Notes under the pieces: model-generated
The model's database searches: none
Told to the model about the DNA's origin: nothing
Seen by the model: the letters and a program-made list of their open reading frames with translations, nothing else
Part shown: piece by piece, positions 52,456 to 61,025 of the stretch
How the letters are laid out: every line of letters starts with the position of its first letter
Numbering within the stretch: position 1 is the first letter of the stretch
Position numbers and translations under genes: made by a program
Source: Mesorhizobium sp. B4-1-4
GTDB taxonomy: Bacteria; Pseudomonadota; Alphaproteobacteria; Rhizobiales; Rhizobiaceae
NCBI RefSeq assembly: GCF_006439395.2
Contig: NZ_CP083950.1
Coordinates: 5,879,001 to 5,943,000 of the forward strand
Length of the DNA stretch: 64,000 bases
Reading direction: 5' to 3'

Positions 52456-53273
52456 CTAGATCGCCAGCTTCGAGACCGGGGTCGGAGGGGCGAAGGGGTA
52501 GGCGCCCCAGACTGACTGGTCGAAATTGATTACAGAGCCCGTCATCATCCCGGCATCCTCCGAAGCCAAAAATGTGACGGCCTTGGCCACTTCCGTGGGA
52601 GCCAGCAGGCGCTCGAAAGTTGTTCGGCCGCAGCCTTTTCGAGCCAGTTTGCGTCCGCGCCATGATACTCGCGCTGGATGCGATCCTCGCCGTCGGAAGC
52701 CATCCAGCCGATGTTCAGCTGATTGACGCGGATCTTGTTCCGCATCGTTGCAAACGCGGTGTTGCGGGTAAGCGTGGCAAGAGCACCTTTGGAAGCGCAA
52801 TAGGACGCGATGAACGGTTGCCCGGCAAGCGCCGAGGTCGAGCCAATGTTCACGATCGCTCCTTCGACGTTGTCCCGAATCATCCGGCGAATTGCTTCCT
52901 GCATCAAAAAGAAGGGAGCGCGCGTATTGATCGCAAACATCCGGTCGAACAGCTCTTCGCTCGTATTGAGGATGTCGCCTCGGTCTGTGAGACCGGCGGC
53001 ATTCACTAGAACATCGACGCGCCCAAAGGCCGTATCCGCGGCCTCAATCACCGTCCTACAATCGGCTACGCTCGCCAGATCGGCTTGGACGAAGCGAACG
53101 ACGCAGCCTGTCTTAGCCTCAATCGCCTCGGCGACGGCGCCGCCCTTGTCGGCGTTGCGCCCGCAGGTGATAATTCCGGCGGCGCCCGCGTCTGCGAAAT
53201 GCATGGCGATCGCAGCACCCAATCCCTGTGTCCCGCCGGTGATCACCGCGAATTTCCTATCGACTCTGTTCAT
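52456..53273 (-). pseudogene. Short-chain dehydrogenase/reductase broken by one frameshift
   Basis: Reads as a normal SDR from ATG 53273: FAVITGGTQGLGAAIAMHF (TGxxxGxG), DVLVNAAGLTDRG (NAAG), and the catalytic SYCASKGALATL (YxxxK). At about 52617 the frame shifts; the natural end ERLLAPTEVAKAVTFLASED through GSVINFDQSVWG is one frame away and stops at 52456. A single-base deletion in GAACAACTTTCGAG explains it. Either a recent inactivation or a sequencing error. Divergent from iolG copy 2. Confidence 0.82.
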
Positions 53274-53333
53274 TTTTCAATGCTCCTCAGATCTGCAATG
53301 AAATTTGCAGAAGAAATCAATGCGGAATTTGTA

Positions 53334-53367
53334 TTGACACGCATGCAAAAATGCAAGATGCTTTGCA
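53334..53367 (+). promoter_or_regulatory. iolG copy 2 promoter with candidate operator, site f
   Basis: The -35 TTGACA is at 53334-53339; the -10 would be near 53357. The perfect inverted repeat TGCAA-GATGCT-TTGCA (53352-53367) covers it. Extra TGCAA and TGCA half-sites flank it at 53344 and 53371. Confidence 0.68.
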
Positions 53368-53423
53368 CAATGCACGCAAAGAATAGTGCCCGGCTTGCAT
53401 GACAGGCCGCAGGGAGGAAATTG

Positions 53424-54434
53424 ATGTTGCGTATCGCCGTGCTCGGCTGTGGCCGGATTGGTCAGATGCATGCTGCCAATGTCGCGCGGCATCCGCGATC
53501 CAAGTTGGCGGCGGTATTTGATGTCAATTCAGAGGCGGCCGAAAAGGTCGCGGCGGCTCAGGGCGTTAAGGCCGCGGCCAGCGCAGAGGAGATTTTCGCG
53601 TCGGACACGGTGGACGCCGTTCTGATCGCCACGGCAACTCCCACCCACGCCGACTACATAGAAATGGCCGTCGCTGCGGGTAAAGCGGTTCTGTGCGAGA
53701 AGCCGATCGACCTTAGCCTGGCCCGCGTCGAGGCTTGCGCCGCCAACATCGGCGATACCAAAATCCCGATCCAGCTCGGCTTCAACCGTCGTTATGATCC
53801 CGGGCATAGTGCAGCGCGAACGGCGATGCTGGCTGGCGATATAGGCGAATTGCACCAGGTCATTATCACGTCACGCGATCCGGCGCTGCCGCCGCGAGCC
53901 TATCTGGAGGCGGCGGGCGGACTGTTCCGGGACATGACGATCCACGACTTCGATTTGGCTCGCTTCATGCTCGGCGAAGAGCCGACCGAGGTCTTCGCGC
54001 TAGCCAATGCACTCATCGATCCGGCACTTGGAAAGGAACTCGATGAAGTCGACAGTGCAATGTTCATCCTGAGGACCGCGTCGGGCAAGCAATGCCACAT
54101 CAACAACTCGCGCACGGCGGTCTACGGCTACGATCAGCGCGTTGAGCTCATCGGGAGCGCGGGCATGCTTCTTTCCGACAACCGCAAACCTCACGAATTG
54201 CGCCGCTTTACAAGCACGGCCGCCGAGGCGAGCCAGCCGTATCAGTTCTTCTTTCTCGAGCGCTACCAGGAAGCCTTCATGGCGGAGATCGATGGGTTCG
54301 TGGACTGTGTGGAGAAAGGCGCCGTTCCGCTGGCGAGTTTCGAAGATGGGCGCCGTGCGCTCATCCTGGCGGAAGCGGCTTACAAATCCATGAAAGAGGC
54401 ACGCTTGGTGCGTGTCTCCGAGGTGGCTGCATAA
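53424..54434 (+). CDS. iolG: Inositol 2-dehydrogenase (IolG), copy 2
   Basis: A 336-residue paralogue of copy 1, aligning end to end: RIAVLGCGRIGQMHAANVAR, the catalytic AVLCEKPIDLSLARVEA, LGFNRRYDPGHSAARTAM, and LFRDMTIHDFDLARFMLGEE. The start at ATG 53424 has AGGGAGG upstream. It may differ from copy 1 in stereoisomer preference (myo-, D-chiro- or scyllo-inositol). Confidence 0.9.
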   Translation: MLRIAVLGCGRIGQMHAANVARHPRSKLAAVFDVNSEAAEKVAAAQGVKAAASAEEIFASDTVDAVLIATATPTHADYIEMAVAAGKAVLCEKPIDLSLARVEACAANIGDTKIPIQLGFNRRYDPGHSAARTAMLAGDIGELHQVIITSRDPALPPRAYLEAAGGLFRDMTIHDFDLARFMLGEEPTEVFALANALIDPALGKELDEVDSAMFILRTASGKQCHINNSRTAVYGYDQRVELIGSAGMLLSDNRKPHELRRFTSTAAEASQPYQFFFLERYQEAFMAEIDGFVDCVEKGAVPLASFEDGRRALILAEAAYKSMKEARLVRVSEVAA

Positions 54435-54672
54435 AGCATTCGGCGGCGGATCCGCAGGAGGAAGAAAGATCCGCGCAGTGGGAGGAGTGGCGTTTGGTGA
54501 AGTCTGGGCTCGCACGGATCGCTGTGTCGGGACATGACCGAGACCGGTCCCGCAATGGCGCCGGGCATCTTGGCTGTGCCTTCCTTGCGATCACGATCGA
54601 AGGAGAACCGCGAAAGCGTGCCCTCACTGCCGATTTCTCCGCAGGGCTCTTTTAATGCGGCCAGGCAAGCAC

Positions 54673-54688
54673 TGCAATTGCATTTGCG
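54673..54688. promoter_or_regulatory. Candidate cluster operator, site g (before importer 3)
   Basis: TGCAA-TTGCAT-TTGCG, one mismatch from perfect, 125 bases before the binding-protein start. The rest of the 54435-54813 gap has no recognisable gene; an AAAGGAGG ribosome-binding site at about 54800 serves the next gene. Confidence 0.55.
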
Positions 54689-54813
54689 GGTGACGACATC
54701 GCGAACGATGTCTTATCGCAAGGTCGAACCTTTCTGTGGTGAGCACAGAAGGCCCAAGCGGCGTCAAGCCCGGCTCAACGGGCGGTCGGACCGCGCAACA
54801 AAAGGAGGATTCA

Positions 54814-55878
54814 ATGAAATTTCCAACTCTCCCCATTTCTCGCCGCAGAGCCGCCAGCACGGTTGCTTTCGGCGCGCTGTTCCTTGCAATAGCCGCTGGG
54901 ACCGCGCTTGCCGAATACAAAGCCGCGGACGTGAGGATCGGTTTCACCCCGAAGTTTCTCAAGGATGATTTCCAGACCCTGATGCTGGATCTCTCAAAGA
55001 AGGCCTTCGATGCAAAGGGTTTCACCCTGGTCGGTGCTCCTGATCCGAATGGCGATATCGCCGCCGAAGTCGATGCGCTCCAGAACATGATTGCCAACGG
55101 CGCAAATGTCCTGGTCTTCGCGCCCATTGACGCCGCGGGAATCGTTCCGGCGGTCAAAAAGGCGAACGACGCCAACGTCCTCGTCTTCTCGATCGATGAT
55201 GCTCCCGCGGGCGGCAAAGTGACGGCGACGGTGCGCGCGGACAATGTCGACGCAGGTGTTCAGGGTGCCAAGGAGATGGTCAAGCGCCTGCAAGCCAAGC
55301 CGTGCTGGACCGACAACAGCTGCATCGTGCTTGAGCTGCAGGGCGCCCTGACCACCCCCAACGGCCGCGATCGCTCCGACGGTTTTTCCAAAACCTTGCA
55401 CGAGCTCGCGCCCAAGGTGAATCTGATACAGCGCCCGACCGAATGGACTGCCGACATGGCGGCCGACGCTGCGCAGAACGTCCTCACCCAGAATCCTTCA
55501 TTGAGCGGCATCTTCATGGCATCCGAACTCATGGCATCGGCCGTGAACGCCCAGCTCACCAACGCCGGCAAGGGCGCTCCGGTGGGGGACCCGAACTCGG
55601 TGATCCGCATCGCAATCGATGGAACGCCTCAAGGACTGCAGCTGATCCGCGGCAAGGCCCTCGACGCGACGGTGTCGCAGCCCCTGAGCGCCTATGCGAG
55701 CAAGACGGCCGACCTGATCGAACTCGTCTCCAAGGGTGGCAAGATCGAGATCGGACCGCGTGACGACGGCCAGGTTATCGATACTCCCGTCGGACCGCAG
55801 TACCAGCTCAAAGCGACGCTGGTGACAACCGACAATGTGGACTCCCCTGATCTGTGGGCCAACAAGGTCGGCAAATAA
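54814..55878 (+). CDS. Periplasmic sugar/polyol-binding protein (importer 3)
   Basis: A 354-residue type I binding protein with a basic N-terminus and signal peptide (ISRRRAASTVAFGALFLAIA, cut near ALAEYK). It has VRIGFTPKFLKDDFQTLML, ANVLVFAPIDAAGIVPAVKK, VLVFSIDDAPAGGKVTATV, and VIRIAIDGTPQGLQLIRGKA. The SRRRAAS motif gives a Tat-like look. It starts the importer 3 operon and ends 19 bases before the ATPase. Confidence 0.9.
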   Translation: MKFPTLPISRRRAASTVAFGALFLAIAAGTALAEYKAADVRIGFTPKFLKDDFQTLMLDLSKKAFDAKGFTLVGAPDPNGDIAAEVDALQNMIANGANVLVFAPIDAAGIVPAVKKANDANVLVFSIDDAPAGGKVTATVRADNVDAGVQGAKEMVKRLQAKPCWTDNSCIVLELQGALTTPNGRDRSDGFSKTLHELAPKVNLIQRPTEWTADMAADAAQNVLTQNPSLSGIFMASELMASAVNAQLTNAGKGAPVGDPNSVIRIAIDGTPQGLQLIRGKALDATVSQPLSAYASKTADLIELVSKGGKIEIGPRDDGQVIDTPVGPQYQLKATLVTTDNVDSPDLWANKVGK

Positions 55879-55897
55879 GTTCAGGAGGAACCAAGCC

Positions 55898-57397
55898 GTG
55901 GAGCCGAAGATCATGGACAAGGCGCGACCCATCGTCGAGATGCGTGACATCGCCAAGACCTTTGGCTCGACCCGGGCTCTTCGCGGCGTGAATTTCACCG
56001 TCATGCCCGGTGAGGTTCACGCCCTGTTGGGCCGCAATGGCGCGGGAAAGAGCACGCTCGTTTCCACCTTGAGCGGATACGTTTCGGCCGATACTGGATC
56101 GATCAGAATTGGAGAGGTCGAGGTAGAAGCGGTCGGCCAACACTATGCGCCTAGCATTCGCAAGTTGATCGCCCACGTTCAACAAACGCCTCAGCTGTTC
56201 AACCTGCTCACCGTGGCGGAGAACCTTTTTGTCGAGAATCCTCTCGTGCGCAGAGGCTTCGGCGTGGTGAGCCACAAGCTGATGTTGGAGCGCGCGACGG
56301 ACCTGCTGAGCGAATGGAATATGGACATCCAACCCCGCTCGCTTGCAGGGGAGCTGGGCGCCGGGACGAGACAGCTGCTCGAGATCATGAAGGCTCTTAG
56401 CCGGGGCGTGCCCGTCATGATCCTGGACGAGCCAACCGCGGCGCTGAGCAATGCGGAAAAACGCATTCTGTTCGAGCATGTGAGGGCGCTCAAAGCCAAG
56501 GGGGTCTCGTTCGTCTATATCTCGCACCACCTGGATGAGGTTTTCGAGATTGCCGATACAGTGACGATCCTGAGGGATGGCAAGGTCGTAAAGGAACGCG
56601 AGCCCGTGGGGCGTCTCGACGTGGAGACCATCGCCGACCTTATGATGGGTGAAAAGACGGTTCGAAGCACGCGACAGGACTTCGTGACGGATGAAGCCCC
56701 TGTTCTGCTTCAGGCCAAGGGAATTCGGCTCGACAGCTTTTCGGAAAAGGATATCGACTTTGAGGTAAGGGCGGGCGAGATCGTGGCCTTGGCAGGCCCG
56801 GTGGGTGGCGGGAAGGAAGCCCTCGCAATGGTCCTTGCTGGCCAGCAAAGGCCTGAAAAAGGTGAGGTGATCAGCCCGCGTGGAAAGCTGCCTACCATCG
56901 GCCTGGTTCCCACCGACAGGCATGCCAGCGGCTATGTCGGCATCCTGGGTGTGCGTGAGAATGTAGCGATCGGCGGCCTTGACGTCCTGTCCGGCAAACT
57001 GGGTTTTATCAACAAAGGCAAGGAAGCCAGGCATGTCGGGCACCTTGCCCAACAGACGAACGTAATCGCTTCGTCTCTGGAGCAAGCGGTGAGCCAGCTC
57101 AGCGGTGGCAATCAGCAGAAGGTCGTTTTCGCGCGCGCGCTTTGCCGAGCTCCCGAGGTCATCGTCGCCCTTAGCCCAACCCGCGGTGTCGATGTGGGCG
57201 CCAAGGAACAGCTCTACTCGCTGTTGCGGGATCTTGCCGGCAAGGGGCTGGGGGTGGTGGTTGTCTCGGACGAGGAAGACGAAATTGATCAACTGGCCAA
57301 CCGGGTCGTGATCGTGTTCGAGGGGCACGTCGTCGATGAACTGGTGGGTGGATACACAATCAAAGATCTAATCCTGCGGATGGAGGGTGTCGTATGA
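55898..57397 (+). CDS. Sugar/polyol ABC ATPase with two NBDs, second one degenerate (importer 3)
   Basis: A 499-residue tandem ATPase. NBD1 is complete except for its signature: Walker A LLGRNGAGKSTLV, GAGTRQLLEIMKAL in place of LSGGxxQ, Walker B VMILDEPTAAL, His in VYISHHLDEV. NBD2 has Walker A GPVGGGKEA and signature LSGGNQQKVVFARAL, but its Walker B reads VIVALSPTRGVDVGA where LILDEPTRG is usual, so the Asp and catalytic Glu are missing. GTG 55898 follows AGGAGG at nine bases; ATG 55913 is an alternative. Confidence 0.9.
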   Translation: MEPKIMDKARPIVEMRDIAKTFGSTRALRGVNFTVMPGEVHALLGRNGAGKSTLVSTLSGYVSADTGSIRIGEVEVEAVGQHYAPSIRKLIAHVQQTPQLFNLLTVAENLFVENPLVRRGFGVVSHKLMLERATDLLSEWNMDIQPRSLAGELGAGTRQLLEIMKALSRGVPVMILDEPTAALSNAEKRILFEHVRALKAKGVSFVYISHHLDEVFEIADTVTILRDGKVVKEREPVGRLDVETIADLMMGEKTVRSTRQDFVTDEAPVLLQAKGIRLDSFSEKDIDFEVRAGEIVALAGPVGGGKEALAMVLAGQQRPEKGEVISPRGKLPTIGLVPTDRHASGYVGILGVRENVAIGGLDVLSGKLGFINKGKEARHVGHLAQQTNVIASSLEQAVSQLSGGNQQKVVFARALCRAPEVIVALSPTRGVDVGAKEQLYSLLRDLAGKGLGVVVVSDEEDEIDQLANRVVIVFEGHVVDELVGGYTIKDLILRMEGVV

Positions 57398-58440
57398 GCA
57401 CCGATATCGTGAGCAAATCATCGCCACAGAAGGAAAATTCCGGGCCGTCACGACTATCTTCTTTCGGAAGCGCTTTCGTGGCCGGCGGATTTACGATGTA
57501 CCCGGTCCTTCTCATACTGGTGATCGTTGGCGCCATCATTGCTCCGCGGTTCGCCACGGCGGCCAATCTGCTAAATATCCTCGACCAGGTAAGCGTTCTG
57601 GGTTTGACGACGATCGGACTGACTTTCGTCGTTCTGATAGGGCGACTGGATCTCTCGCTCGAGGGAATTGTCGGTTTCGCTCCGATGTTGGCAGCCGTCA
57701 CCTTGGTGCCTGTGGCGGCCGGCGGGCTTGGATTAGAGCTGCCGAGCTGGGCTGGCCTATTCATTGCGCTGGGCACTGCGGGGCTAATTGGCTTTTTCAA
57801 CGGTTTCATGGTCGTCAGGGTCGGTCTCAACCCGTTCATTTCGACGCTCGGGCTGCTTGTGCTGCTTCGGGGCGGAGTGCTGATCGTTTCCAACGGGCGT
57901 TCGATCTACTCTCCCGGCAAGGCGCTGACCTATCTCGGTTCCGAGAGCTGGTTCGGTGTTCCTGTGTCGGTGGTTATGTTCATTGTTGTCGCGGTTATGG
58001 TCGGCCTTGTCTTCCACTACCACCGCTATGGCCGTGCCTTATATGCGATCGGCGGCAATGAAGACGCCGCGAGAGCAGCTGGCATCAACGTGGACGGGGT
58101 CATTTGGTCGGCGTTTGTCTTTGCGGCTCTCTTGGCGGGCCTGGCCGGCGTTCTGATGACCGGGCGCCTCGATTCCGCGGTGACAACCCAAGGGCAGGGG
58201 ATAATTTTCTCCGCTTTCGCGGCTGCGGTAATCGGTGGCGTAAGCCTTGGCGGCGGTCGAGGGACAATCGTCGGAGTTATTAGCGGTGTGCTGTTGATCG
58301 GCGTCATCAACAACTTGCTGACGTTGGCGCAGGTTCCGTCCTTTTACGTGCAAGCATCGACCGGCGCCGTCATCATAGTGGCCGCGGTGCTGACGACGAT
58401 TGCCAGCCGACGCTCAAGCGGTGTGCGGACTCGAACCTGA
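57394..58440 (+). CDS. Sugar/polyol ABC permease (importer 3)
   Basis: A 348-residue RbsC-type permease with eight to ten membrane helices and the motif TFVVLIGRLDLSLEGIVG, a variant of the usual SGGIDLSVGS. The late region reads YAIGGNEDAARAAGINVD and FAAAVIGGVSLGGGRGTIVG. It overlaps the ATPase stop by four bases (ATGA). Confidence 0.92.
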   Translation: MSTDIVSKSSPQKENSGPSRLSSFGSAFVAGGFTMYPVLLILVIVGAIIAPRFATAANLLNILDQVSVLGLTTIGLTFVVLIGRLDLSLEGIVGFAPMLAAVTLVPVAAGGLGLELPSWAGLFIALGTAGLIGFFNGFMVVRVGLNPFISTLGLLVLLRGGVLIVSNGRSIYSPGKALTYLGSESWFGVPVSVVMFIVVAVMVGLVFHYHRYGRALYAIGGNEDAARAAGINVDGVIWSAFVFAALLAGLAGVLMTGRLDSAVTTQGQGIIFSAFAAAVIGGVSLGGGRGTIVGVISGVLLIGVINNLLTLAQVPSFYVQASTGAVIIVAAVLTTIASRRSSGVRTRT

Positions 58441-58538
58441 GGTAGTATTCCGGCCGACTTGGCTCTGCCGGCGTCAATTCCGGCTCGCTGACGGGCCGCG
58501 TAGTTCGCTCTTTTTGCCAGCCCTGGGTGGAGGTGGTG

Positions 58539-59501
58539 ATGAAACGGCATCCAATCGGACAGACCGGATTGGAAGTTACGGAGATCTGTTTCGGAACAGC
58601 TCCCCTCGGCGGGATGCCGGACACTTATGGCTACAACGTCGACGAAGCCACCGCACTTGCGACCATCCGAGCGATTTTCGACGGCCCGGTCACCTTCATG
58701 GACACGTCCCGCAACTACGGTTTTGGCCGCAGCGAGGAACGGATTGGATCGGTCATCAGAGAGCGCGGAGGTTTACCTCCGGGATTTGTGCTTTCGACGA
58801 AATTAGACCGGGACATGGGTACGGGCCGCTTCGACGCCGGTCGCGCCAGACAGTCGCTTGAGGAGAGTCTTCTGGCGCTCGGTCTCGATCGCGTTCACAT
58901 ACTGCACCTTCACGACCCTGAGCATTCCGCCGATCTCGACGAGATCACGAGGCCAGGCGGGGCGCTCGATGAATTGATTCGAATGAAGGAGGAAGGTCTG
59001 GCGACCGCCGTCGGGCTGGCAATGGGCCGTCTCGATATCATGCTGCCGATGGTCAGAGACTGGCCGTTCGATGTCCTGCTGAATCATAATCGCTTCACGC
59101 TTTTGAACAGGTCGGCAAGTGACCTCTTTGACCTTGCCAGCGAAAGAGGAGTGGCTGTGCTCAATGCGGCTCCTTATGCGGGTGGCGTTTTGGCAAAGGG
59201 AAGTTCCGCTGTTTCTCGGATTACATATCAAGAGATTGACGAAATTAGACTGACGCCTGTGCGTCAGGTCGAGGCTGTATGCAAAAAGCATGCCGTGGCT
59301 CCCGGAGCGGTGGCAATTCAGTTCTCGCTGAATGACCCGAGGATAACCTCGACCGTTGTAGGTGTTTCCAAGCCCGAAAGAGTCGCTCAGACCCTCGACT
59401 GGGCGACCGCGACGGTGCCGGACCAGGCTTGGGCTGAGCTGGGGGAGGTAGGCTATTCCGTGAATGATCCAGAAGCTGAGCGAATTTACAAACCAGGCTA
59501 G
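58539..59501 (+). CDS. Aldo/keto reductase (aldose/fucose/pyridoxal dehydrogenase type)
   Basis: A 320-residue NAD(P)-dependent oxidoreductase. The catalytic tetrad is visible: Asp and Tyr in FMDTSRNYGFGRSEERIG, Lys in VLSTKLDRDMG, His in ILHLHDPEH. The family includes L-fucose and D-threo-aldose dehydrogenases and pyridoxal 4-dehydrogenase. It follows importer 3 by 98 bases and may be the last gene of that operon. Substrate unknown. Confidence 0.88.
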   Translation: MKRHPIGQTGLEVTEICFGTAPLGGMPDTYGYNVDEATALATIRAIFDGPVTFMDTSRNYGFGRSEERIGSVIRERGGLPPGFVLSTKLDRDMGTGRFDAGRARQSLEESLLALGLDRVHILHLHDPEHSADLDEITRPGGALDELIRMKEEGLATAVGLAMGRLDIMLPMVRDWPFDVLLNHNRFTLLNRSASDLFDLASERGVAVLNAAPYAGGVLAKGSSAVSRITYQEIDEIRLTPVRQVEAVCKKHAVAPGAVAIQFSLNDPRITSTVVGVSKPERVAQTLDWATATVPDQAWAELGEVGYSVNDPEAERIYKPG

Positions 59502-59831
59502 CTCCGTGGACTAACTCGGTCCAAACGTCCTTGCGGCTCGCGATATGACGGTCGCTCCCAAGGACTGAAGGTCCACTATCGCTCTTCGCGCACTAGAAGC
59601 TGCCGTTCCGCTTGCGGCCCGAAGAAGACGACAGTACGGCTAAAGTGCGTCGAAGCTTCAACGCGCGCAACGGCATTGGCGATAGTGCAAGCCTGCCGAC
59701 CCTAGTTGGGCTCCGCGACGATCCGGCCGCCGGCGCCGGTTTGGCCGAGCGTGTGAGCAGGTTCACCGCGCCGTGAAGGATCTGATGCCTTGAGCAGGAA
59801 GCCCGCTTTGAGGCGGGCTTCCCGGAGCACG
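59502..59831. other. Intergenic stretch at the edge of the accessory region
   Basis: 330 bases with no recognisable gene. Near the right end is a perfect hairpin (59798-59821: GAAGCCCGC and GCGGGCTTC with a six-base loop), which could terminate the minus-strand gene that follows. The left part shows no tRNA-like duplicate or repeat. Confidence 0.5.
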
Positions 59832-60155
59832 TTATCCCAATGCCAGGTCTGCAAGCAGGCGACGGATCGACGTGATGCGGTCAGCATCGGCCGACTTGTC
59901 GTCCATCGTTTCAAGATCGAACCTCAATCGGTCCAGGATCGCAATGGCGGCAAGCCCATTGCCGCGAACGAGCTTTTCCTCGTCGGTCAGTTCGTCCCAG
60001 TCATCGAATTCAGGGAGGATATTGCCGCTCCCATCACGTTCGAACGGCATATGAGGGCAATCATCGATATGAGGCCAGTGGGAGGCGGACTCGAGGAGGC
60101 GCCCCGCAAACTGCGGATTGTCGTCCTCATGGATCCTCGCAAAATGCTCATACAA
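59832..60155 (-). CDS. Hypothetical acidic protein next to the integrase remnant
   Basis: A 107-residue acidic, helical frame (for example PEFDDWDELTDEEKLVRGN and ADRITSIRRLLADLALG). It is not recognised. Coding looks plausible from its amino-acid balance and the hairpin after the stop, but the start is only a TTG, and the frame is open a little further upstream without a start codon, so the gene may be N-terminally damaged like the neighbouring integrase. Confidence 0.4.
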   Translation of the reverse strand: MYEHFARIHEDDNPQFAGRLLESASHWPHIDDCPHMPFERDGSGNILPEFDDWDELTDEEKLVRGNGLAAIAILDRLRFDLETMDDKSADADRITSIRRLLADLALG

Positions 60156-60163
60156 ATCACGGA

Positions 60164-60953
60164 CCCTGGCTAGACCGCATCGCCGACCATTTCGGCGAGT
60201 TGCGGATCGCGCAGTTCGATCGGCCTGAGAGGATCAGGCCGATCATTCGGCAATGGCGAGCCAAATATGCCGAGAAGTCGCGGACGGCGGACTATGGCAT
60301 GCAGGTATTGTCCCGCTTGCTCTCCTACGCTGTCAATCCGCTGGGTAAGATCGCTTCCAACCCATGCGAAGGGATCAAGCAGATTTACAACCATTCGGAC
60401 AATGATCGCTCCGAGATCATCTGGACGGATGGCGACATTGCGCATCTGAAGAAGACCTGCTCGGTCGAGATTGCGCACGCCGTCGACCTGGCTGCCCATA
60501 CCGGCCTGCGCGCTGGGGATCTCCTGCGCCTGTCCTGGTCCCACATCGGCGAGGATGCGATTGTGATTCCCCGCCGGCAAGAGCGGCCGCCGCCGCGAGG
60601 CGATCATCCCGCTTTACCAGGCATTGCGTGACGTGCTCGCGCGCATACCGAAGCGCACTCCCGTCATCCTGACGCACAGCAAGAAAGAGCCTTGGGCGCC
60701 GGGCAGTCTCACCAACGCGTTCGACAGAGCCAAGGAGGAGGCCTGGCCGAAAGGCGGCAATCTGCACTTCCACGATTTGCGCGGCACTGCCGCGACAAAG
60801 TTCTACCTTGCCGGTCTCACCGCGCGCGAGATCGCCGAGATCATGGCATGGGAGGAGAACACCGTTGAGCGGATCATTCGTCGCTACATTGGCCATGGCG
60901 CTGCGCTCAAGGAGAAGATCCGCAGGCTCAATGAGGCCAGATCGAGAACATAG
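60164..60953 (+). pseudogene. Tyrosine recombinase/integrase remnant (N-truncated and frameshifted)
   Basis: Homology to phage-type integrases starts abruptly with PWLDRIADHFGELRIAQFDR, so the N-terminal arm-binding part is gone. The catalytic domain begins with the first Arg in HTGLRAGDLLRLSW. A frameshift near 60570 moves the sequence (GKSGRRREAIIPLYQALRD) into another frame. The second catalytic box HDLRGTAATKFYL and probable nucleophile Tyr in RRYIGHGAALKE are in the second frame. It ends 72 bases before the 3' end of a tRNA-Gly gene, the classic integration position. Confidence 0.82.
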
Positions 60954-61025
60954 GCTGTAAAACTACCTGTAAAACCGCCACCTCGATCACGGACAGACAA
61001 GAGGCTCAAATCTTTGTGCGCAAGG

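Noticed and set aside
55808..57328. A 506-codon minus-strand open frame opposite the importer 3 ATPase
   Set aside because: No recognisable domains, and it mirrors an unmistakable ABC ATPase with an operon context.
30683..59831. Left attachment repeat (copy of the tRNA-Gly 3' end) for an island ending at 61026
   Set aside because: I looked by eye for a duplicate of the tRNA 3' segment and found none in the window; it may lie outside, so island limits are not claimed.
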